Assembly (NCBI RefSeq): GCF_007096885.1
Contig: NZ_VJNO01000015.1
Location: 1-64,000, forward strand
DNA from: Streptomyces sp. 130
GTDB taxonomy: Bacteria > Actinomycetota > Actinomycetes > Streptomycetales > Streptomycetaceae
Reading direction: 5' to 3'
Length of the DNA stretch: 64,000 bases
Below, in pieces: positions 1 through 7,375 of this stretch (within the stretch, counting starts at the first letter, position 1; each line of letters begins with the position of its first letter). A program made the translations under genes and the position numbers. The notes beneath the pieces are model-generated. The model did no database searches, was not told the DNA's origin, and worked only from the letters and a program-made list of their open reading frames with translations.

Positions 1-104
1 AGACCCGGCATCTCGTGCTCGGCAAGCGTGATCTCCTTCCGCCCGAAAGCGGCGAGGGAGAGATCGGCGACCTTGAAGTCCTGTTGGTTGGCGACCGTCG
101 TCAT
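1..104 (-). CDS. ahcY: S-adenosylhomocysteinase, N-terminal fragment (runs off left edge)
   Basis: Only the first 34 codons are inside the window. They start at the ATG at 104-102 and read [20 protein letters not shown], then [14 protein letters not shown]. This is the characteristic N-terminus of adenosylhomocysteinase, which splits S-adenosylhomocysteine to adenosine and homocysteine in the activated methyl cycle, using bound NAD. A purine-rich stretch (GAGGAG on the minus strand at about 112-117) lies at Shine-Dalgarno distance. The catalytic and NAD-binding parts are outside the window, so the call rests on the N-terminal signature alone. It is the last gene of a minus-strand run that begins near 6.6 kb. 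Confidence 0.85.
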   Translation of the reverse strand, partial: MTTVANQQDFKVADLSLAAFGRKEITLAEHEMPG

Positions 105-277
105 AACGGGCTGCTCCTCGTTGTGGAGTTGTGGGTGGGTAGGGCGGCTCTGCGGCGGCGGGCACACGAATGCCCGGGCGCTCGCAGCGCAGTCCGTCGG
201 AGGCCCTCTCTCCCTCGGCCGGTCCGGCGTACGGACCGATCGACCGCCATCAGCAGCGACGTCTGACACTGCCGTCG

Positions 278-283
278 AATCTA
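278..283 (-). promoter_or_regulatory. possible -10 element for ahcY
   Basis: The 268 bp between the ahcY start and the cation transporter contain TAGATT on the minus strand, matching the Streptomyces TAGRRT -10 pattern. No convincing -35 hexamer is seen at the right spacing, so this is tentative. I looked for the conserved core of an SAH riboswitch in this leader and did not find it. Confidence 0.3.
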
Positions 284-372
284 CACCGAACGGCGCAGCC
301 GCTCCCAGTCCACCGGAGCGGGTCCGGGGTGGGAGCGGCTGTGTCGGGTGCGCGATGGCGGGTCCGGTGCGG

Positions 373-1428
373 TCAGTGGCCGGATTCCGCCGGGCCGGTG
401 TCCTCCGTGCCCGCCGGGGTGTCGGCCGCCTCGGAGCCCGGGCCGGCGGCTCCTGGTGCGGGGGTGGCGTGGGTGCCGCCGGGGGCCTTGGCCGGGTTGG
501 TGCCGGCCGCTGCCGCCGCCGCGTTGTAGATGTCCGGCTCCAGATAGATCACCCGGGCGATGGGAACCGCGGCGCGGATGCGGGACTCGGCGGCGTTGAT
601 GGCGTTGGCGACCTCGTCGGCGGTGTCGTCGTGCTGGACCGCGATCTTGGCGGCGACCAGCAGCTCCTCCGGGCCGAGGTGGAGCGTGCGCATGTGGATG
701 ACCCCGGTGACGGTGTCGCCGTCGACCACCGCGTCCTTGATCTTCTCCACCTGGTCGGCGCCCGCGGCCTCACCGAGCAGCAGGGACTTGGTCTCGGCGG
801 CCAGCACGATCGCGATGGCGATCAGCAGGATGCCGATGCAGAGGGTGCCGATGCCGTCCCAGACGCCGTTGCCCGTGCCGAGGGCCAGCCCGACTCCGCC
901 GAGGGCGAGGACCAGACCGATCAGCGCGCCGAAGTCCTCGAGGAGCACGACGGGCAGTTCCGGTGCCTTCGCGCGGCGGATGAACTCCGTCCAGCTGAGC
1001 GAGCCGCGCGACTCGTTGGACTCCTTGATCGCCGTACGGAAGGAGAAGCCCTCGGCGATGATCGCGAAGACCAGGACGCCGACGGGCCAGTACCAGGCCT
1101 CCAGCTCGTGGGGGTGCCTGATCTTCTCGTAGCCCTCGTACACCGCGAACATGCCGCCCACGGAGAACAGGACGATGGAGACGAGGAAGGCGTAGATGTA
1201 GCGCTCGCGGCCGTACCCGAAGGGGTGCTGCGGGGTGGCCACGCGCTGGGCCCGCTTGCCGCCGAGGAGCAGCAGTCCCTGGTTGCCGGAGTCGGCGAGC
1301 GAGTGGACGCTCTCCGCGAGCATCGACGAGGACCCGCTGAACAGGAACGCCACGAATTTGGCCACTGCGATCGCGAGGTTGGCGCCGAGTGCCGCCACGA
1401 TCGCCTTGGTTCCGCCTGACGCACTCAT
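373..1428 (-). CDS. cation diffusion facilitator (CDF) family transporter, 351 aa
   Basis: A membrane transporter of the CDF family (PF01545), which exchanges divalent cations such as Zn or Mn for protons. The first hydrophobic helix is followed by [11 protein letters not shown], where His42 and Asp46 match the metal-site helix 2 pattern. Further membrane segments lie at about 80-100, 115-135, 180-200 and 205-230. After about residue 235 comes the cytoplasmic ferredoxin-like domain with an '[18 protein letters not shown]' segment. The last 40 residues are a Pro/Ala/Gly-rich tail. I chose the ATG at 1428 because the protein aligns with the family from there; an upstream extension of 19 residues is Arg-rich and unlike the family. 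The substrate cannot be told from sequence. Confidence 0.85.
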   Translation of the reverse strand: MSASGGTKAIVAALGANLAIAVAKFVAFLFSGSSSMLAESVHSLADSGNQGLLLLGGKRAQRVATPQHPFGYGRERYIYAFLVSIVLFSVGGMFAVYEGYEKIRHPHELEAWYWPVGVLVFAIIAEGFSFRTAIKESNESRGSLSWTEFIRRAKAPELPVVLLEDFGALIGLVLALGGVGLALGTGNGVWDGIGTLCIGILLIAIAIVLAAETKSLLLGEAAGADQVEKIKDAVVDGDTVTGVIHMRTLHLGPEELLVAAKIAVQHDDTADEVANAINAAESRIRAAVPIARVIYLEPDIYNAAAAAAGTNPAKAPGGTHATPAPGAAGPGSEAADTPAGTEDTGPAESGH

Positions 1429-1515
1429 GGGTGCCTGGTGTCCCTTCTTCGGTCTGCGGCTCCGACGGCCGCGGTGTGGCGGCACATTGTTGCAGCCGTC
1501 GTCGCGGACGGTGCG

Positions 1516-2709
1516 TCAGGCCACCACTGTCGCACGGAACAGCGTGCCCGCTCCGGACACTTGTACCCGCTCGCCCGCCGGTACGAAGACCGATTCGCCG
1601 GGTGCGAGGGCGAGGTCCCCGGCGCTCGGGGCGCCCGCCGTGCACAGCAGGATCTGCGGGGTGGGCGCGGTCAGGTCGGCGGGGGCGGCGCCGGGCGACA
1701 GGTCGAAGCGGGAGAGGCGGAACTCGTCCACCGGCGTCTCGTACAGCTCCTCGCCCGACGGGGAGGCCTCCGGGCGCAGGATGCCCGGGTCGGTCGCCTC
1801 GAAGCGGACGATGCGCAGGAGTTCGGGTACGTCGATGTGCTTGGGCGTCAGGCCGCAGCGCAGCACGTTGTCCGAATTGGCCATGATCTCGACTCCGAGG
1901 CCGTCGAGGTACGCGTGCGGGACGCCGGCGCCGAGGAACAGCGCCTCGCCGGGCTGGAGCCGTACGTAGTTGAGCAGCATAGCCGCGATGACGCCGGCGT
2001 CCCCGGGGAAGTGGTGGGCGATGCGGGCGTACGGGGCGTAGGCACCGCCGATCCGTTCTGCGGCGGCTGCGGCGGCGGTCACCGTTTCGGCCATCTCGTC
2101 CGGGTCCGCGGTGAGGATCGCCGTCAGCACCTCGCGCAGCGCGGCCTCCTCGGGCTGGGCGCGCAACAGGTCCGCGTAGGGCTTGAGGGAGTCGACGCCC
2201 AGGCCCTCCATCGCCTCGGCCGCCTCCAGGGGGCGGCGGAATCCGCACAGGCCGTCGAAGGGGGTGAGCGCGCAGATCAGCTCGGGCTTGTGGTTGGCGT
2301 CCTTGTACGTGCGGTGGGGGGCGTCGATCGGGACGGACCGGCCCTCCTCGTCCGCGTAACCCGCCTTGGCCTGGTCCAGGTTGGGGTGCACCTGGAGGGA
2401 GAGGGGGGCGCCCGCGGCGAGCAGCTTGAGGAGGAAGGGGAGGCGGGGGCCGAACTTCTCGACGGTCGCCGTGCCGAGTTCGCCGGCGGGGTCGGCGTCG
2501 ATGACGTCGGTGAGGGACTGCTCGGGGGCGGTACCGGTTGCGGTGGTGCCGGCGGTTTTGGTGCGGGTGATCCGGGAAGGGGCGCCCGGGTGGGCGCCCA
2601 TCCACATCTCGGCCTGTGGCTCGCCGGTCGGGGCGACGCCCAGCAGGGCGGGGATCGCGGTGGTCGAGCCCCAGGCATACGGGCGCACGGTGTTGGAGAG
2701 CCGGTCCAT
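1516..2709 (-). CDS. manA: mannose-6-phosphate isomerase, class I, 397 aa
   Basis: Interconverts fructose-6-phosphate and mannose-6-phosphate, the entry step to GDP-mannose. It is a cupin-fold zinc enzyme (PF01238). The N-terminus MDRLSNTVRPYAWGSTTAIP is typical of type I isomerases, and 'LSLQVHPNLDQA' carries the Gln106 and His108 zinc ligands. 'GDAGVIAAMLLNYVRLQPGE' and 'PAGVPHAYLDG'-like segments (here GAGVPHAYLDGLG) are the later active-site strands. It lies 67 bp downstream of the SIS-domain gene on the same strand and shares a pathway with the phosphomannomutase (4770-6167) and the guanylyltransferase-like gene (18411-19502). Confidence 0.93.
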   Translation of the reverse strand: MDRLSNTVRPYAWGSTTAIPALLGVAPTGEPQAEMWMGAHPGAPSRITRTKTAGTTATGTAPEQSLTDVIDADPAGELGTATVEKFGPRLPFLLKLLAAGAPLSLQVHPNLDQAKAGYADEEGRSVPIDAPHRTYKDANHKPELICALTPFDGLCGFRRPLEAAEAMEGLGVDSLKPYADLLRAQPEEAALREVLTAILTADPDEMAETVTAAAAAAERIGGAYAPYARIAHHFPGDAGVIAAMLLNYVRLQPGEALFLGAGVPHAYLDGLGVEIMANSDNVLRCGLTPKHIDVPELLRIVRFEATDPGILRPEASPSGEELYETPVDEFRLSRFDLSPGAAPADLTAPTPQILLCTAGAPSAGDLALAPGESVFVPAGERVQVSGAGTLFRATVVA

Positions 2710-2776
2710 GGATCAGTCCTTGTGTTGCTGTGTGCGGTGCGGTGTCGCCGCGCTGTGTTGACGTGGTACGAGGTGG

Positions 2777-3913
2777 TCAGGCGTCGGCCGACGAGGCGAG
2801 CGAGAGGTAGACCGCGGCGAAGTCGGTGACGGCGAGCAGTTCCGCGAGGGATTCGAGGATGCCGCCCTCCTCCGGTTCGAGCTCGCTGATCGCGGTGTCG
2901 TGGCCGAGGGCCAGTTCGCGGGCGGCCGGGGCGGCGCTGAGGCCGCCGGTCGGGCGGTCGCGGAGCAGCACCACCCGGGCGTGCAGGGTCTCCGGCTCCT
3001 CGACGCGGTCGCGGAAGAAGTCGTCCGGGTCCGCGCCCGCGGCGAAGGCGCCCGCCAGCAGGCCCCCGTGCGCGGGAAGCGCCTCCGGGAGCGCGGCGGC
3101 GAGGGCCGGGCGCCCCGCGAGCTCCGCCAGGACCGCGGCGAACCGGCGTCCGACGGGGCCGGCCGCTTCGCCCTCCGTCCAGATCAGCGGGAGGGTGTCC
3201 GCGAGTTCGGCGGCGAGGGTCTTGGCCGGGTTGCTGTACGTGGCGATGGCCGGGCCGCAGCGCTCCGCCGTACGGTCCAGGCGGTCGGCGACGCTCTGGA
3301 GCGTGTCGGCGGGGGCGGTGACGAGGCCGACGCGGTCGAGCAGGGCGAGGAGCGGGGTGAGCAGGGCCCAGAGGGTGCCGGGGCCTGCGGCCGACGTCTC
3401 GGCGTCGTATTCGCCGTGGGGGGCGGAGGCCATGGGTACGACGAGGCCGTGCACCCCGTGGACCGCCTCCCGGAGCGGGGAGCGCAGCGGGGCGACGGCC
3501 ACGACCGTGCAGCCGCGGCGGTACGCCTGCTCCGCGAGGAGGGCGAGGCCCGGTTCGGAGCCGTCCGCCGTGGCGATGAGCAGCAGGTCCACGGAGCCGG
3601 CCCAGCCGGGGAGGGTCCAGCGGAGGGCGCCGGGGGCGGGGGCGACGCCGGTCGGGGGGATGCGGGTGACCGGGGCGGAGGCGCCGGCGAGTGCGGCGAT
3701 CAGGTCCGCGACGCCGGTCGCGGCGGTTCCGGGGCCCGCGACCAGGACGGCGCGCGGGCGGCCCTCCGGCTTCAGCTCGGTGATCCCGGCCTCCGTCGCG
3801 TGCCGCGCGGCGGTACGGACCCGGGCCCCGGCCTCGGCGGCGCCGCGGAGCAGGTCGCGGCGGTCGGCTCGGGCCAGGGCGTCGGGGGCGTCGAGCAACG
3901 ACTCGTCGAGCAT
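2777..3913 (-). CDS. SIS-domain phosphosugar isomerase-like protein, 378 aa
   Basis: Resembles the archaeal/actinobacterial glucose-6-phosphate/mannose-6-phosphate isomerase-like SIS proteins found beside manA in actinomycetes. A SIS-type nucleotide/sugar-binding fold is suggested at about 50-170 (AVLVAGPGTAATGVADLIAA, then VDLLLIATADGSEPGL). The C-terminal half carries 'YSNPAKTLAAELADTLPLIW', a second isomerase-like subdomain. Bifunctional isomerase activity is possible but not proven, because I cannot confirm the catalytic Glu/His pair. The ATG at 3913 gives a start in line with the family. Its position between the Trm112-like gene and manA suggests co-transcription with mannose metabolism genes. 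Confidence 0.7.
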   Translation of the reverse strand: MLDESLLDAPDALARADRRDLLRGAAEAGARVRTAARHATEAGITELKPEGRPRAVLVAGPGTAATGVADLIAALAGASAPVTRIPPTGVAPAPGALRWTLPGWAGSVDLLLIATADGSEPGLALLAEQAYRRGCTVVAVAPLRSPLREAVHGVHGLVVPMASAPHGEYDAETSAAGPGTLWALLTPLLALLDRVGLVTAPADTLQSVADRLDRTAERCGPAIATYSNPAKTLAAELADTLPLIWTEGEAAGPVGRRFAAVLAELAGRPALAAALPEALPAHGGLLAGAFAAGADPDDFFRDRVEEPETLHARVVLLRDRPTGGLSAAPAARELALGHDTAISELEPEEGGILESLAELLAVTDFAAVYLSLASSADA

Positions 3914-3980
3914 GGGGCGGTCCTCCGATCACATGCCGGTCACCGGCTGGTGCGGGTGCGGTGCGGCCGCTGCGGGCCGG

Positions 3981-4163
3981 TTACGCCGGGCGGCGGGCCT
4001 CGTCGACGAGGAGTACGGGGATGCCGTCCCGGACGGGGTAGGCGAGGCCGCAGTCGGTGCCGGTGCAGATGAGTTCCGGGGTGTCGGCTGCCGTCTGGTC
4101 GTCCAGGGGGGCGTGGCAGGCGGGGCAGGCCAGGATCTCCAGGAGGCCGGCTTCGAGCGGCAT
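3981..4163 (-). CDS. Trm112-family zinc-binding protein, 60 aa
   Basis: A very short protein with two zinc-binding pairs: Cys13 and Cys16 in ILACPACHAPL, and Cys33 and Cys38 in LICTGTDCGLAYPV. It ends with the PVRDGIPVLLVDEA strand typical of Trm112 (PF03966, formerly UPF0434). In eukaryotes and archaea Trm112 activates methyltransferases. The bacterial role is not established and nothing here shows a partner. It sits between the phosphomannomutase and the SIS-domain gene on the same strand, as is usual in actinomycetes. Confidence 0.9.
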   Translation of the reverse strand: MPLEAGLLEILACPACHAPLDDQTAADTPELICTGTDCGLAYPVRDGIPVLLVDEARRPA

Positions 4164-4384
4164 GGGGTGTCCCTTCGGGCGGTCTGTTGTCGGGGCCCTT
4201 GTGGGGGCGTGGTCAGCCTACCGCTGGGGTGGGGTGGGGTGCGTGTCGTGGGGCGGCGGGGGGCGGGGGGCGGGGGGGGCGGTGCGGGAGTGCGGTGCGG
4301 GTGCGTTGGGCGGTGCGGGTGCGTTGCGCCTGCGGCGGGCCTGTTCCCCTCCCCGCCCCTTCCCGAAACCGGGGCGCTGCCCCG

Positions 4385-4795
4385 GGCCCCGCTCCTCAAG
4401 CGCCGGAGGGGCTGGGTTTTGGGGCTTCGCCCCGGGCCCCGCGCCTCAAGCGCCGGCGGGGCTGGAGATTCGGGGCGCTGCCCCGGGCCCCGCTCCTCAA
4501 GCGCCGGAGGGGCTGGGTTTTGGGGCTTCGCCCCGGGCCCCGCTCCTCAAGCGCCGGAGGGGCTGGGTTTTGGGGCTCCGCCCCGGGCCCCGCGCCTCAA
4601 ACGCCGGCGGGGCTGGAGATTCGGGGCGCTGCCCTGGACCCCGCTTCCCAAACGCCGGAGGGACTGGGGGTGCGCGGCGGGGCGGGTTTCGGGCGCTGGC
4701 CCGGGCCCCGCTCCCCAAGCGCCGGAGGGGCTGGGGTGGGCTTCGGGGCTTTGCCCCGGGTTCCGCGCCTCAAGCGTCGGCGGGGCTGGGGTTCG
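4385..4795. repeat. tandem array of about eight ~50-bp palindromic intergenic units
   Basis: Between the phosphomannomutase and the Trm112-like gene lies an array built on CTCAAGCGCCGGAGGGGCTGG followed by a short hairpin of the GGGGCTTCGCCCC type and a GGGCCCCGC stretch. Copies begin near 4394, 4444, 4493, 4543, 4593, 4643, 4712 and 4764, so the unit is about 50 bp with one longer interval. Copies alternate between 'GGAGGGG' and 'GGCGGGG' variants. The array overlaps the last codons of the phosphomannomutase. The same family recurs at about 16.95 kb. The rest of 4164-4384 is G-rich, with no gene seen. Confidence 0.85.
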
Positions 4796-6167
4796 CGCTG
4801 GGGGTGGATCGGATCAGGGCCAGGACCTCGTCCCTCACGCGCCTCATCGTCTCCCCGTCCCTCGCCTCCACGTTCAGGCGCAGCAGCGGTTCCGTGTTGG
4901 ACGGGCGGAGGTTGAACCACCAGGTGGGGGTGGTCACCGTGAGGCCGTCCAGGGTGTCCGCGGTGGCGTTCTCCTGGTGGGCGAAGGCGGTGGCGACCTT
5001 CGCCGTGCTGGTCTGCTGGTCGTCGACCGTGGAGTTGATCTCGCCGGAGGCGGCGTAGCGGTCGTACTGGGCGACCAGGGCCGAGAGGGGCCCCTCCTGG
5101 CCTCCCAGGGCGGCCAGGACGTGGAGGGCGGCGAGCATGCCCGTATCGGCGTTCCAGAAGTCGCGGAAGTAGTAGTGGGCCGAGTGCTCACCGCCGAAGA
5201 TCGCGCCGTGGGCGGCCATCTCGGCCTTGATGAAGGAGTGGCCGACCCTGGTGCGGACGGGGGTGCCCCCGTGTTCGCGTACGACCTCGGGGACGGAGTG
5301 GGAGGTGATCAGGTTGTGGATGACCGTGCCCCGGCCGCCGTTGCGGGCCAGTTCCCGGGCCGCGACCAGGGCGGTGATCGCCGACGGGGAGACGCCTTCG
5401 CCCCGTTCGTCCACCACGAAGCAGCGGTCCGCGTCGCCGTCGAAGGCGAGGCCCAGGTCGGCGCCCTCGGCCACCACGCGGGCCTGGAGGTCCGTGATGT
5501 TCTTCGGGTCCAGGGGGTTGGCCTCGTGGTTCGGGAACGTGCCGTCCAGCTCGAAGTACATCGGGACCAGGTCCACGGGCAGCCCGGCGAAGACCGTGGG
5601 GACGGTGTGGCCGCCCATGCCGTTGCCCGCGTCCACGACGACCTTGAGGGGGCGGATCTCCGTCAGGTCCACCAGGGAGAGCAGGTGGGCGGCGTAGTCC
5701 GTGAGGGTGTCGCGCTCGGTGACCGTCCCCGGGGCCGCGACCGGTTCGGGGGCGCCCTTCTCGGACCACTCCTCGGCCAGCGCGCGGATCTCGGCGAGGC
5801 CCGTGTCCTGGCCCACCGGTGCCGCGCCCGCCCGGCACATCTTGATGCCGTTGTACCGCGCGGGGTTGTGCGAGGCGGTGAACATCGCGCCGGGCAGGTG
5901 CAGCGCCCCGGACGCGTAGTACAGCTGGTCCGTCGAGCAGAGGCCGATCATGGTGACGTCGGCGCCGCGTCCCGCCGCGCCCCGGGCGAACGCACCCGAC
6001 AGGGCCGGGGAGGTGGGGCGCATGTCGTGGCCGATCACGATCGCGTCCGCGCCGGTCACTTCGACGAAGGCCGCCCCGAAGAGTCCGGCCAGCTTCTCGT
6101 CCCACTGGTCGGGCACGACTCCGCGCACGTCGTACGCCTTCACGAGCTGCGACAGGTCTGCGGTCAC
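4770..6167 (-). CDS. manB: phosphomannomutase/phosphoglucomutase, 465 aa
   Basis: Converts hexose-6-phosphates to hexose-1-phosphates; the paired isomerase and guanylyltransferase-like genes suggest mannose-1-phosphate as a product. It is an alpha-D-phosphohexomutase (PF02878-PF02880). The phosphoserine loop reads MFTASHNPARYNGIKM with Ser99, the Mg loop 'AFDGDADRCFVVDERG' follows at about 240, and the sugar-binding 'GGEHSAHYYFRDF' at about 325. The C-terminal domain has 'LRPSNTEPLLRLNVEA', the phosphate-binding loop. The start is a GTG at 6167; AYDVRGVVPD follows at the usual distance. Length is normal. Confidence 0.93.
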   Translation of the reverse strand: MTADLSQLVKAYDVRGVVPDQWDEKLAGLFGAAFVEVTGADAIVIGHDMRPTSPALSGAFARGAAGRGADVTMIGLCSTDQLYYASGALHLPGAMFTASHNPARYNGIKMCRAGAAPVGQDTGLAEIRALAEEWSEKGAPEPVAAPGTVTERDTLTDYAAHLLSLVDLTEIRPLKVVVDAGNGMGGHTVPTVFAGLPVDLVPMYFELDGTFPNHEANPLDPKNITDLQARVVAEGADLGLAFDGDADRCFVVDERGEGVSPSAITALVAARELARNGGRGTVIHNLITSHSVPEVVREHGGTPVRTRVGHSFIKAEMAAHGAIFGGEHSAHYYFRDFWNADTGMLAALHVLAALGGQEGPLSALVAQYDRYAASGEINSTVDDQQTSTAKVATAFAHQENATADTLDGLTVTTPTWWFNLRPSNTEPLLRLNVEARDGETMRRVRDEVLALIRSTPSANPSPADA

Positions 6168-6227
6168 GGGCCGGTCCTCCAGGGGGTTGCTTCGGACCGC
6201 CCAACGTACCCGGCGGCCGACGGTCCC

Positions 6228-6605
6228 TCAGGAGTCGGGTGAGCGCAGGACGCGGAGGTGACCCCTGCGGGCGACCTCCATCGGGTCGGCGGTCCGGCGG
6301 CCACCGCCCTGGGCGCCGTCGCCGCGCTCCTGCGGACGCGCGGCTTCCCGTACGGCGTTGGCCAGCGCTTCCAGGTCGTCGCCGCTGGGGCGGCTGGGCG
6401 CGGAGGGGTCGGAGAGCCGGACGACTTCCCAGCCGCGCGGCGCGGTCAGCCGCTCGCTGTGCTCGGCACAGAGGTCGTAGCAGTGGGGCTCGGCGTAGGT
6501 GGCGAGCGGGCCGAGGACCGCAGTCGAGTCGGCATAGACGTACGTCAGTGTCGCGACGGCAGGGCGGCCGCACGCGGTGCGCGAACAGCGACGTACAGGG
6601 CTCAC
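6228..6605 (-). CDS. DUF3499-family protein, 125 aa
   Basis: An actinobacterial protein of unknown function. It has two possible zinc ligand pairs: RRCSRTACGRPAVATLTYVY near the start and 'EPHCYDLCAEHSERL' at about 40-55, together giving four Cys and nearby His. The remainder is a low-complexity charged tail. I placed the start at the GTG at 6605, directly before SPVRRCSR. An in-frame reading continues upstream to 6767, so a longer start is possible, though that part is Arg/Ser-rich with no strong Shine-Dalgarno. It is the first gene of the minus-strand run leading to ahcY and is divergent from the metallopeptidase-like gene. Confidence 0.75.
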   Translation of the reverse strand: MSPVRRCSRTACGRPAVATLTYVYADSTAVLGPLATYAEPHCYDLCAEHSERLTAPRGWEVVRLSDPSAPSRPSGDDLEALANAVREAARPQERGDGAQGGGRRTADPMEVARRGHLRVLRSPDS

Positions 6606-6926
6606 GATGTTGGACGGTACCGCACTCTTGAGCGGGCTGCGACGACTCTCCCCCAGCTCACTCCTCCGTGTCGCCCTGTGACCTCCGGCACATGCGCCCC
6701 CCGGGCAACTCCGCTGACCTGCGCGGGAGGAGATGGAGAGGGTCCTGACGGCCATGATTCCGGTCACCGCTGCGCCGCGAATCTTTCAGAAGGCATCGGC
6801 CCGGCGGTCGCGAGCGGGGCTGGAAACGGGCTCCGGTGTGACCGGATCGCTCAGGAGCGGACAGGACGGGGTGGGCCCGCTCGTCCTCCGGCCGGGCGGT
6901 CCGCCGGGGGTTAGGCTGCGTCGGTG
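6606..6926. other. divergent intergenic region
   Basis: This stretch of 321 bp separates the DUF3499 gene from the metallopeptidase-like gene and must hold both promoters. I see no clear -35/-10 pair, no repeat and no small gene with a convincing ribosome site. Confidence 0.4.
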
Positions 6927-7355
6927 ATGGACAGTTCCGTACCGCCCAGCCCGTCCGAGCCGCGTCCGCGGCGCCGGGACCGACACGGCCGAGGCATGCG
7001 CGGGCCCGTCGCCCCGCCGCAGGTGCCGCTGTCGACGAGCCGCGCGGACAGCTTCCGCGATCTCGTCCAGGATTCGGTGGAGCGGCTGGAGCGGCGCTGG
7101 CCGCAGCTGGCCGAGGTCGACTTCGTCGTCCTGGAGGTGCCGGAGACGGCGGAGGAGACGGTTCCGCTGGGCGACGCGGTCTCCGCCGAGAAGGGCCGGC
7201 CCGCCCGCGTCGCCGTCTACCGGCGCCCCGTCGAGCTGCGGACCAAGAGCCGCGACGAGCGCGCCCTGCTCGTCCACGAGATCGTGGTCGAGCAGGTCGC
7301 GGAGCTGCTGGGGCTGGCGCCGGAGTCGGTCGATCCCCGGTACGGGCAGGAGTAG
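6927..7355 (+). CDS. metallopeptidase-like protein with degenerate HExxH, 142 aa
   Basis: Resembles the small zincin-like family PF06262. After a basic, disordered N-terminus (residues 1-45) comes 'FRDLVQDSVERLERRWPQL', then a beta-strand 'VDFVVLEVPETA', and a helix ERALLVHEIVVEQVAELLGL holding the motif position. The canonical zinc motif is HExxH. Here the sequence is HEIVV, so the first His and Glu are kept but the second His is replaced by Val. It may therefore be a non-catalytic relative; this is inference. The start is the ATG at 6927, with a GTG directly before it at 6924 as an equal alternative. The gene converges on the DUF5719-like gene. Confidence 0.75.
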   Translation: MDSSVPPSPSEPRPRRRDRHGRGMRGPVAPPQVPLSTSRADSFRDLVQDSVERLERRWPQLAEVDFVVLEVPETAEETVPLGDAVSAEKGRPARVAVYRRPVELRTKSRDERALLVHEIVVEQVAELLGLAPESVDPRYGQE

Positions 7356-7375
7356 CGGCCCGCTCGGCCGCCCGC

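Noticed and set aside
105-300. SAH riboswitch in the ahcY leader
   Set aside because: I looked for the conserved SAH riboswitch core near GCGCTGCGAGCGC but the surrounding conserved bases and pairing do not fit; I see no convincing structure.
28-1419. Long plus-strand open frames opposite the CDF, manA, glycosyltransferase and hut genes
   Set aside because: They are Gly/Arg/Ala-rich antisense shadows caused by high GC, with no domain pattern, while the opposite strand encodes clear families.
4385-4795. Regularly spaced repeats resembling a CRISPR array
   Set aside because: The intervals between repeats are themselves near-identical hairpin segments, not unique spacers, and no cas gene is present.
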